A stretch of DNA of 64,000 nt. It comes from Candidatus Albibeggiatoa sp. nov. NOAA (lineage in GTDB: Bacteria > Pseudomonadota > Gammaproteobacteria > Beggiatoales > Beggiatoaceae). Where the stretch lies: the NCBI GenBank assembly GCA_025800385.1, contig JAOXRS010000253.1, positions 180,328-244,327 of the forward strand. Reading direction: 5' to 3'. A program made the translations under genes and the position numbers. Positions 39,601 to 45,786 of the stretch are shown here, piece by piece. The stretch's first letter is position 1. The number at the start of each line of letters is the position of its first letter. The notes below the pieces were generated by a model. That model had not been told where the DNA came from and ran no database searches. It saw only the letters and a list, made by a program, of their open reading frames with translations.

Positions 39601-40303
39601 CAGTAGAGTTATTTGTAATAGTAACATTATCAAGTGTTACGCTGCTAAGCGTATATATTGCCCCACCATTACCTACATTTCCTGTTGTTGAATTACCATC
39701 TAAAGTAACGTTAGTTAGAACTGAAGTACCAAAGTTTTTAAGGCCACCGCCATTGTCTGTAGATGAAGTACCATTTAAAATACTTGCATCAGTTAAATTC
39801 AATGTGCTCGTACCATCAACATATACATTACCACTAGTACCATTTTGAATAGTGACATCATTTATATTAACAGTAGCACCAGACGTGATTTTTAAAACCC
39901 GCTTTTTTGCTGTATCGCTGGTAGGAAATTGAATAATTGTACCTGCTTCAGATGTCCCATCTATTGTGACATTAGTGCTAATTGCTGCATCCTTGGTTTC
40001 ATATATACCGTCAGGCAAACTAATTGTGTCGTCTCCGCTACCACTGGTACATGCATCCACAACAGCATCCGTATTTGCAGCTTCAATTGCCTCAAGCAAA
40101 GAACAATCACCATCTGAGTTAGATTCATTATCTGTTGTATTAACAGAAATAGTTGCCGCTTGGGTTGTATTTGGTAAAACAATACCTACTACTGAGGCAA
40201 TAAATAAAATTAAAAATAGAGTGGAAAATTGATAGGGTTGTATTGAAGTGGGTCGATCGGTATTAACCTCCCAACCCCAATAATAAAAGCGAGTCGTGTT
40301 CAT
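36626..40303 (-). CDS. Large exported repeat protein (CSLREA-like motif, beta-helix, acidic repeats, InlB-like repeat)
   Basis: A 1225-aa surface or secreted protein. After a hydrophobic export segment (STLFLILFIASVVGIVL) comes a CSLREA-type motif (CSLLEAIEAANTD), then a parallel beta-helix region (TIDGTS, NVTIQNG-like turns). Next are several acidic repeats of about 60 residues with AELQALIDSINNLADIQGYA and LADYQTAIEAAD patterns (about residues 470-820). Then follow an InlB/bacterial-repeat unit (GSIFDGWSGSLSCK, CTATFHG) with four Cys, a Gly/Asp linker, and a C-terminal beta-rich part. ATG 40303 follows GAGGG; the frame runs 16 codons upstream. Adhesion is plausible but not shown. Confidence 0.85.
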   Translation of the reverse strand: MNTTRFYYWGWEVNTDRPTSIQPYQFSTLFLILFIASVVGIVLPNTTQAATISVNTTDNESNSDGDCSLLEAIEAANTDAVVDACTSGSGDDTISLPDGIYETKDAAISTNVTIDGTSEAGTIIQFPTSDTAKKRVLKITSGATVNINDVTIQNGTSGNVYVDGTSTLNLTDASILNGTSSTDNGGGLKNFGTSVLTNVTLDGNSTTGNVGNGGAIYTLSSVTLDNVTITNNSTDRKGGGIFSAGSGSITIQNNSLIEDNTSVLCGAGIQTQSNTVTIANSTLQNNLYKSSSPSDFVTKSTFDISNVTSSYIGAFINSCYKSVFLLIDDYVEDTTDTIDITADDLDDALEGADDQGGTLDLTVDDNLLDGYKERIKEELDNDLSADTRNTNDTTTAGSSDADFEDAQDDLAALVDSVNGANDELGAIADANDLGATTHDALKDLLDDSGLKNVLADADNKTAYGNSLLPVTVTSASIDTTAELQALVDQANLDVISGYATGSDASDLSINQLGVDQLENVDSGNLALYQAAIAADSDGFADWDELQDLIDSVNALATIQDYADNNNANSLTISELTEAGVTGTVSANLDLYKTAIANADPSEVDTLAELQALIDSINNLADIQGYADSNDASSLAISDLTDGGITDTNAAYLADYQTAIEAADASDITSWDDVQDIIDQVNEDNSLNTIQAYANAENASAMTMDELEAGGLDGLNAAYLADYQAAIAAAGIGSISSWADVQAIIDQVNALKKIQEAADSDDASDISIDDLNKGDLTDVDSGNLSEYQDEIAASNESDVQTWDDVQEIIDRVNEEVANNEETTSEEENSTESSGSVYYPADHYLLTISSPRGRAYTSPAGIDCDHGNGTCQKVFPRGTKVTLHTEAKAGSIFDGWSGSLSCKKASLVMNKAHTCTATFHGDPNYVPPTDNDSGSGDGTAGTDGDGTGTGSNNPVYVDSFSIRAKIQGKNACYQHANPHPDDVVVAGFILEGAGTEQVLIRALDLEQGVNPKVLVKQTILGSDGILRGVPVAKNDAWALHGSSLDIPEFHQPENQTDAALLLDLPAGAYTVTMCMSPNSEADSGVGLVSVMLLDNTLTFGNVSGRGYVSGGANDAIIGFSVFGADGRKTAHIKGSALSESLDTQIDSSIEIGRIYFDSQTNQVMGSRMANVSSWREENSINHLPLHTELEETDAAISMSFNPGSYTTILSSESGVPGLGIISIEFVD
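37860..38880 (-). repeat. Degenerate in-frame repeats of about 60 codons
   Basis: At least six acidic units recur, each with a D(V/E)Q(D/A)(I/L)ID-VN element, then a short YA..N/D.AS segment, and L..YQ.AIAA. They are clear in protein but diverged in DNA, so they are old rather than recent duplications. Confidence 0.75.
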
Positions 40304-40473
40304 CTTATAGCCCTCATAAAAACTGTGTAAAAATAATAGATTCTCTACCAATACATATTTATTTTAATGCTGGTCATTAAATGGCTTTATGCAAAGAGTA
40401 TTCCATTCTTTCTAATATAGCATGAGAGCTAGGAAAATCAAGAAAATATACTTGACAGAATCAATTTTGCCGA

Positions 40474-42312
40474 TTACTCAACTGTCACTGATTTGGCTAA
40501 ATTTCTTGGTTGGTCGACATCTGTTCCCTTAATTAAAGCCACATGATATGCCAACAATTGTAATGGAATGGTATATACAAAAGGTGACAAAATATCATCA
40601 ATTTCACCTAGCTCAACAACTTTAATATAGTCCGATGCCTGCATTATAGCTTGATGATTAGCAAATACTAATAATTGGCCACCGCGCGCATGGACTTCTT
40701 GTAGATTCGATTTTAATTTTTCCTGTAACGCATCATTTGGCGCAACTGCAATCACAGGCATATCAGCATCAACCAAGGCTAGAGGCCCATGCTTTAGCTC
40801 TCCAGCAGGATACGCTTCTGCATGAATATAAGAGATTTCTTTAAGCTTTAAAGCACCTTCCATTGCAATAGGATAATGTGCACCACGTCCTAAAAATAAC
40901 GCATGATGCTTATCTGCAAATAGCTCTGCTAGCTGTTTAATTTCAATATTTAATTTTTTTATAACGCTTTCAATTAAATCGGGTAATGCTGAAAGTGATT
41001 TTAAAATGTGGGTTTCTAGTTTTACTTGTGGATTATGATAACGTCCGAGTACTAAAGTCAACAATAATAAAGCCATGAGTTGGGTTGTAAATGCTTTAGT
41101 TGAGGCTACGCCAATTTCAGGGCCTGCATGGGTCATTAAGACCAAGTCCGTTTCACGAACCAGCGAGCTTTCTGGTACATTACAAATGGCCAAACTTGCA
41201 CCAAAACCTAATTTTTTAGCTTCGCGCAAAGCGGCTAATGTGTCGGTTGTTTCGCCTGATTGAGATAAAACCACAACTAATGTATCTGGATTAGATAGTG
41301 GTTGGCGGTAACGGAATTCGCTCGCGACCTCAACACTACAAGGGATTTTTGCTAGTGATTCAATCCAGTAGCGTGCAACCATGCCAGCATGATAACTTGT
41401 GCCACAAGCAATGATTTGAACCGCCTTCACTTGTTTTAAAATCTCTTCTGCTTTTGTACCGAATGCTGCTTCGAGTACTTTACCTTGACCAACACGTCCA
41501 ATTAAAGTATCTCGTAAAGCTTGGGGTTGCTCGAAGATTTCTTTTTGCATGTAATGTCGATATTCACCACGCTCAACAGCATCTAATTGCAACTGGCTTT
41601 GGTGCTCTTTACGTTGCACAATCTGGCCTGATAAATCTGTAATCTCAACACTATCACGTCGTAAACAGACCATATCGCCATCTTCTAAAAACACCATACG
41701 TTGCGTCACAGGAATTAATGCAGCCACATCTGATGCAATAAAGTTTTCTCCAATTCCTAAACCAATCACTAAAGGGCTACCATGTCGAGCCGCGAGTAAC
41801 ATGCCGTTATCGAGTTGGCTGATAATAGCTAACGCATATGAGCCTTCCAGCAACTCCAATGTTTTCTTGAAGGCAGTGATTAAATCGTTAGTAAAGCGTA
41901 GGAAATAATGGATTTGATGGGCAACAATTTCGGTATCAGTATCAGATGAGAATTCATAGCCACGTTGTTCTAAATTGGCTTTTAATTCAGCATGATTCTC
42001 AATAATGCCATTATGGACAATCGCAATGGTTTCACGAGAAATATGAGGGTGTGCATTTTCTTTGCTCGGTTTGCCATGGGTTGCCCAGCGTGTGTGTGCA
42101 ATACCTGTAGAAGAGCATAGGGAGGTTTGATGTAGTGCAGAAGCGAGAGTGCTTACTTTACCTTGAACACGTTGTCTTTCTAAGCTATTAGACTGAAAAT
42201 CAATAATGGCGACACCAGCAGAGTCATAACCTCTGTATTCTAAACGCTTTAAGCCTTCTAGCAAAATAGGTACAACATCACGCTCTGCAACACCACCAAT
42301 AATACCACACAT
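40474..42312 (-). CDS. glmS: Glutamine-fructose-6-phosphate aminotransferase (isomerizing)
   Basis: A 612-aa cytoplasmic enzyme making glucosamine-6-phosphate from fructose-6-phosphate and glutamine, the first step to UDP-GlcNAc for wall and LPS. The N-terminal amidotransferase has the catalytic Cys in MCGIIGG, TRWATHGKPS and HNGIIENH. Two SIS domains contain ACGTSYHAGMVARYW, SQSGETTDTLAALREAKK and ASTKAFTTQ, and the C-terminus reads PRNLAKSVTVE. Length is standard. glmU is not adjacent. AAGG is 12 nt before the ATG. Confidence 0.98.
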   Translation of the reverse strand: MCGIIGGVAERDVVPILLEGLKRLEYRGYDSAGVAIIDFQSNSLERQRVQGKVSTLASALHQTSLCSSTGIAHTRWATHGKPSKENAHPHISRETIAIVHNGIIENHAELKANLEQRGYEFSSDTDTEIVAHQIHYFLRFTNDLITAFKKTLELLEGSYALAIISQLDNGMLLAARHGSPLVIGLGIGENFIASDVAALIPVTQRMVFLEDGDMVCLRRDSVEITDLSGQIVQRKEHQSQLQLDAVERGEYRHYMQKEIFEQPQALRDTLIGRVGQGKVLEAAFGTKAEEILKQVKAVQIIACGTSYHAGMVARYWIESLAKIPCSVEVASEFRYRQPLSNPDTLVVVLSQSGETTDTLAALREAKKLGFGASLAICNVPESSLVRETDLVLMTHAGPEIGVASTKAFTTQLMALLLLTLVLGRYHNPQVKLETHILKSLSALPDLIESVIKKLNIEIKQLAELFADKHHALFLGRGAHYPIAMEGALKLKEISYIHAEAYPAGELKHGPLALVDADMPVIAVAPNDALQEKLKSNLQEVHARGGQLLVFANHQAIMQASDYIKVVELGEIDDILSPFVYTIPLQLLAYHVALIKGTDVDQPRNLAKSVTVE

Positions 42313-42494
42313 AAACCACTACCCTTGTTACATCAAAAATAACATGCATTGTAACTGATTTTGCGAATGGATTAATAACCAACTAGTAAGCGATTTCGCT
42401 AGCTAGAGCATTTTTTGTTAGATAAAACTGATGGCACTAAATTACGTATCAATTTAGCTATAGATGAGAGTTTAGAGAAAAAGCGATGAGAAGT

Positions 42495-42843
42495 TGGTGG
42501 AGGCGGCGGGAATCGAACCCGCGTCCGCAAATCCTCCGCCTTCGGGACTACATGCTTAGCCTAGTCTATAATTTGACCGCTACTGCGCCGACTGGCAGGC
42601 TCATATAACGGCGGGTTTAGTTAAGTTTAACGTTCATACCCTAAACAAATATCAACGCGAGTTTATGTAGTTTGTCCCCTAACTTAAATCCATAAACATA
42701 TCCAAGCAGGGGTTAGCTGGTTAAGCAGCTAAAGCGTAGTTGTCGTCGTTTGCAACTATATATTTTACAGTTTATTTACGAGGTGACTGCCCCTCGGCAT
42801 GCCCCTTAGGTTTTGTAATCCACGTCGAAGCCATGTCGCCCCC
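42495..42843 (-). ncRNA. ssrA: Transfer-messenger RNA (tmRNA)
   Basis: A one-piece 349-nt tmRNA. The 5' end GGGGGCGACATGGCTTCGAC pairs through its first 7 nt with the 3' end preceding an encoded CCA. The T-arm GGTTCGATTCC is intact. The tag frame (42753-42721) reads ANDDNYALAA and a stop, one residue different from E. coli ANDENYALAA. It rescues stalled ribosomes with SmpB, which is not in this window. It lies 182 nt upstream of glmS on the same strand. Confidence 0.98.
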
Positions 42844-42857
42844 TAAGGTAATTTTTT

Positions 42858-42863
42858 ATTATA
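42858..42863 (-). promoter_or_regulatory. -10 element of ssrA
   Basis: A perfect TATAAT on the minus strand, 14 nt before the mature tmRNA 5' end, allowing a short leader that would be removed during maturation. No clear -35 was seen. Confidence 0.5.
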
Positions 42864-42993
42864 TCAAAAAATGATTGTCTTTTGTATAAATATATTACTA
42901 ATGACAGAGCAATCACATAAAATCAGATTGAATTTTTTTATATTTATACGATTTTTTTCAAATTAAATTGCGATTAATATGATTTTTAGCCTG

Positions 42994-43014
42994 TACTTAC
43001 AACTTTAGTTGTAT
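42994..43014 (+). repeat. 21-bp direct repeat, left copy (att-like or operator)
   Basis: Identical over 21 bp to 45686-45706. The core TACAACT-TT-AGTTGTA is an inverted repeat with 7-bp arms. It is compatible with either an attachment site flanking the 2.7-kb block or a binding site for a dimeric regulator. Confidence 0.7.
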
Positions 43015-43144
43015 TTACCAAAACTTTAAGTGGTGAAATAATAAGATCAAAAAAATAGACCATCTAACTGCCAGTGGCTGAATGGTTTTTATGCGCTGCA
43101 CGAAATGTTTAGTGTTTTTTGTCGAGGCTATTAGGAACAACAAC

Positions 43145-43900
43145 ATGACTGTTTATGCTTACCTTAAAGTGTCAAATTCATCACAAGATATAGATACACA
43201 AAAAAGTACGTTATTGGAATGGCTGCTCGAGCGACAAACTTATGCATCCGTGGAGTTTATTGAAGATGCAATCAGTAGCCGATTGGATTGGCGCAAGCGT
43301 GGGATTGGACGCATCATTGAACGCTTAAAACAAAACGATATTGTAGTAGTGGCGGATGTGACCCACTTGGCTCATTCAGCTTATGAGTGTTTCCAAATTC
43401 AAGAGGCAGTGCTTAAGCAAGGTGCAGCATTACATACTGTCAGTGAGAATTTGGCATTTGAACCGTTTCACACAGGCAGAGCAAAGATTGATAGTATTTT
43501 TAAAAACTTGATGTTATCGATACTAAAACAGGTGGGAATATTACAACAAGCATTTATTGCTAAGAAAACCAGACAGGGGATTCGAACCACATATGCAAAA
43601 GGTAAAACCATTGGTAGGTCTAAGGATCAACCTATATTATGGAAATTAGATTATTACCATGAAGTGATTATCACACAGTTAAAGCAAGGGCATACCCAAA
43701 GTGCGATTGTGCGTTTTTTAAATGACCCTGAGCAACACAACTTAAGCATTCATCACAATACATTAAATAAATGGATGAAACGCTGGCACCTTTCAACCTT
43801 AAATAATAATACATTACCACAAGAAAAAGCAGCGTTTTACAGTAATATCTATCACAAACAACAGGAAATTAAAGCATTTATTGATGCCTATTCAGGTTAA
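43145..43900 (+). CDS. Serine-recombinase/resolvase-like protein, probably catalytically altered
   Basis: A 251-aa protein with a resolvase/invertase N-terminal fold: YAYLKVSNSSQDIDTQKSTL corresponds to the YxRVSTxxQ motif and keeps the candidate nucleophile Ser. DWRKRGIGRIIERLKQNDIVVV follows. Where active enzymes have DRLxR, this reads DVTHLAHS, so the conserved catalytic Arg is missing. The long helix (ILQQAFIAKKTRQGI) and a C-terminal helix-turn-helix (HTQSAIVRFLND, HHNTLNKWMKR) are present. ATG 43145 has AGGA 9 nt upstream. It lies inside the left 21-bp repeat and beside ssrA. It may only bind DNA, or be a decayed integrase. Confidence 0.82.
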   Translation: MTVYAYLKVSNSSQDIDTQKSTLLEWLLERQTYASVEFIEDAISSRLDWRKRGIGRIIERLKQNDIVVVADVTHLAHSAYECFQIQEAVLKQGAALHTVSENLAFEPFHTGRAKIDSIFKNLMLSILKQVGILQQAFIAKKTRQGIRTTYAKGKTIGRSKDQPILWKLDYYHEVIITQLKQGHTQSAIVRFLNDPEQHNLSIHHNTLNKWMKRWHLSTLNNNTLPQEKAAFYSNIYHKQQEIKAFIDAYSG

Positions 43901-44111
43901 GCTGTCATTAGCTGTTTGTGGGATGTGAATTTTTCTTCCTCGTCTGTTAGCAAGGTTAAAATACAGTGCAAATGTTCAGGTAAGATAATGATAGCATCGA
44001 CTTGAAAGGAATGAGCTTGCTTTATTTTTTGAAAGGCTTGGCGTAACTGCTTCATTAATAAGTGAACACGACGATCAGCCAATGTAACCGTAAAAAGCGG
44101 TAATTAGACAT
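43897..44111 (-). pseudogene. Broken REP-associated tyrosine transposase (RAYT / TnpA_REP)
   Basis: The minus strand reads MSNYR at 44111, then after a frame change and lost segment LFTVTLADRRVHLL, LRQAFQKIKQAHSF, VDAIIILPEHLHCI. This is the RAYT N-terminal order, including the HUH motif (HLH). The usual RRxYxxGGTYFF piece is missing and the C-terminal catalytic Tyr helix is absent. The frame ends after KQLMTA. It is a remnant and overlaps the end of the recombinase gene by 4 bp. A REPIN-like inverted repeat lies directly upstream. Confidence 0.75.
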
Positions 44112-44137
44112 TATTTTAACTCCAAAGAAAACTAAAG

Positions 44138-44264
44138 CTGTAGGTTGGGTAGAATGCAATGAAATCCATCAAAACCACGCTAAACAATTTCATAAGGGAA
44201 AGCCTTAAGTTTTTCATTGACATTATCATTCTATGGATTTCATCTTGTTTTACCCATCCTACAG
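44138..44264. repeat. REPIN-like element: two inverted 32-bp REP arms
   Basis: Arms at 44138-44169 and 44233-44264 are near-perfect inverted copies (CTGTAGG(T/A)TGGGTA ... ATGAAATCCAT), separated by 63 bp. The GTAGGTTGGGT head is like REP sequences mobilised by RAYT enzymes, and a broken RAYT gene lies 27 bp away. Confidence 0.75.
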
Positions 44265-44281
44265 TGGTTCACCTAGCTATG

Positions 44282-44434
44282 TTATGTTTCTACCTGTTTA
44301 ATAATGTGTGGATCATCATGATTTGTCGGTGTGGCAGCATTACAGATAAGACATGCTCCAAATAAGGAAAAAACAGCAAATCCTAGTATGATAAGCACTC
44401 TGATTTTCTTATACAGCAGTTGTTTATATCCCAT
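44282..44434 (-). CDS. Small lipoprotein-like or membrane peptide (50 aa)
   Basis: ATG 44434 opens a 50-codon frame. It has a basic start (YKKIR), a hydrophobic stretch (VLIILGFAVFSLFGAC) ending in an imperfect lipobox (FGAC), a second Cys, then a polar tail (THHDDP-like NHDDPHIIKQVET). Composition fits entericidin-like or other small lipoproteins. A purine-rich GAGAG is upstream. There is no relationship to neighbours, and conservation is unknown. Confidence 0.5.
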   Translation of the reverse strand: MGYKQLLYKKIRVLIILGFAVFSLFGACLICNAATPTNHDDPHIIKQVET

Positions 44435-44726
44435 ATGGTTTCTCTCTGGTCGTGAGTTGACACAAATGATGAGTTATCAATGACGCATAAAAACTAAAAG
44501 CATGATTTCTTGCCGCAAATAACTTTCTGTAAAAAATACCTTTTTTATTAAAAGCAAGATTTATATCTTATCGTAATACTTGAATCTCCAGTTTTAAAAA
44601 TCATTGATATTTCAATATATTAAAGTACTAACCACCCTAATGCAAATGACTTATATCAATTAAGGTTTTTTCTACCTATTTTTTGGTCTAAGCTGATATT
44701 ACTATATCTCTGCAGAGGGTTTAGCA

Positions 44727-45371
44727 ATGAGTACAAAAGGATTTACACTACTTGAAATGGCGATAACAATAGTTGCCTTATCTTTTGTATTAATGAGTAC
44801 TATTGAACTCGTTAGCACTAAAATGAAATCAAATGAATATCAAGAAATTAAACAAGCTGCCAAAGATTTAAGAAAGCAAATAATAGGCTATGCCATTCTG
44901 ACTAATCATTTACCACCAAGAGAGTTAAACGGGATTATTCCAAACCCTCACAATATTAAGTATGATCCCAACTTAATTGCGATAAACCAAGATATATTTA
45001 AAGATATTCTTTCTATTATTAAAGAAGGTGAGAAGGCTGATGAGAAAAGGGAGATTAAAAAGAAATTTTTCAACGAAAAGTGGTGCATTGATACATATGA
45101 TAGAGAAGAATATAGTGAGGATTGCAGTATTCACCCCAGAACACTTGAGGAATGTGAGGAGTGCTTGAAACTTGATGACTGCTATAAATATACTCAACCT
45201 GACTCACGTTATCTGTGTAATACAAAGAATGTTTACGCGCTCTTCATACTAACCCACCCTGATTATACAGGTGAGATTAAAAACTCTGATGAGATTGCTT
45301 ATCCCGAAATCAAAGAATGGGTTGGAGTGGAGGAGTTAAGAAGTTACGCCGTAAAAGGCTGGATGTATTAA
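44727..45371 (+). CDS. Type IV prepilin-like protein
   Basis: A 214-aa protein with a class III (prepilin) signal: basic leader MSTKG, cleavage site G|FTLLEM with the conserved Glu at +5, and a hydrophobic helix (AITIVALSFVLMSTIELVS). After the helix comes a soluble domain with eight or more Cys (for example CIDTYDREEYSEDC, CEECLKLDDC), suggesting several disulfides. It ends with an EWVGVEELRSYAVKG segment, seen in minor-pilin-like proteins. No pil assembly gene is nearby. It lies inside the 21-bp-flanked block, with a secreted peptide downstream. Confidence 0.82.
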   Translation: MSTKGFTLLEMAITIVALSFVLMSTIELVSTKMKSNEYQEIKQAAKDLRKQIIGYAILTNHLPPRELNGIIPNPHNIKYDPNLIAINQDIFKDILSIIKEGEKADEKREIKKKFFNEKWCIDTYDREEYSEDCSIHPRTLEECEECLKLDDCYKYTQPDSRYLCNTKNVYALFILTHPDYTGEIKNSDEIAYPEIKEWVGVEELRSYAVKGWMY

Positions 45372-45446
45372 GCTGCATTTCACTCTTTTATTTTAAAGTA
45401 TTTTTTAGTAGTAATATTTCTTTTTTTACCAATTTAAGGGATAAGT

Positions 45447-45581
45447 ATGAAATTTATACATCTCATTCTATTACTTGGACTACTAAACAGTTCTGCCCTC
45501 ATCGCACAGCCACACCATTGTACCGATCAACCCAATAACAAGCCTTGCCATGACATTGACTTTAGACCTGCTAAGAAATAA
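45447..45581 (+). CDS. Small secreted peptide (44 aa)
   Basis: ATG behind AAGGG (6-7 nt) encodes a signal peptide (FIHLILLLGLLNSSALIA) followed by a short mature part QPHHCTDQPNNKPCHD with two Cys and three His. The tight ribosome site and clean signal peptide argue it is real. It lies 75 bp after the pilin-like gene on the same strand. Function unknown; metal or disulfide binding is possible. Confidence 0.55.
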   Translation: MKFIHLILLLGLLNSSALIAQPHHCTDQPNNKPCHDIDFRPAKK

Positions 45582-45685
45582 AAACAGCTTAAAACCTGAT
45601 CCAAGTTAATGTATATATTGGCTTGGGCATTCCCAAATAACACCTTTCTCAAACTTTTTACCCTTCAAACTCAAATAATTAAATT

Positions 45686-45706
45686 TACTTACAACTTTAG
45701 TTGTAT
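45686..45706 (+). repeat. 21-bp direct repeat, right copy (att-like or operator)
   Basis: Exact copy of 42994-43014 in the same orientation, 81 bp before the CXXCH-protein start. It ends the 2.7-kb block that starts beside ssrA. Confidence 0.7.
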
Positions 45707-45786
45707 ATCTTTTTCCTTCAATAACGCACACAATATTTCACTTTATATAACGGATTAACTTTAATTACTGACAAAGGAGTGAAAAT

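Larger units (their letters stand above)
42844..43144. other. AT-rich gap between ssrA and recombinase gene
   Basis: About 300 bp holding the ssrA -10 box and the left copy of the 21-bp repeat (42994-43014). The recombinase ribosome site AGGA is at the right end. The frame of the recombinase extends back to 43082 without support. Confidence 0.5.

Noticed and set aside
39552..39848. 98-codon plus-strand ORF
   Set aside because: Antisense to the beta-helix part of the 1225-aa gene, no ribosome site.
42313..42494. Possible glmS ribozyme leader
   Set aside because: glmS ribozymes occur in Gram-positive lineages; no conserved core was seen, and this segment mostly lies between ssrA and glmS.
42495..42570. 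tRNA-like 3' sequence with GGTTCGATTCC and CCA
   Set aside because: It is the 3' domain of the tmRNA, shown by the matching 5' end and tag frame, not a separate tRNA gene.
44159..44365. 68-codon plus-strand ORF
   Set aside because: It starts inside the REPIN left arm and crosses the right arm; it is opposite the better lipoprotein-like frame.
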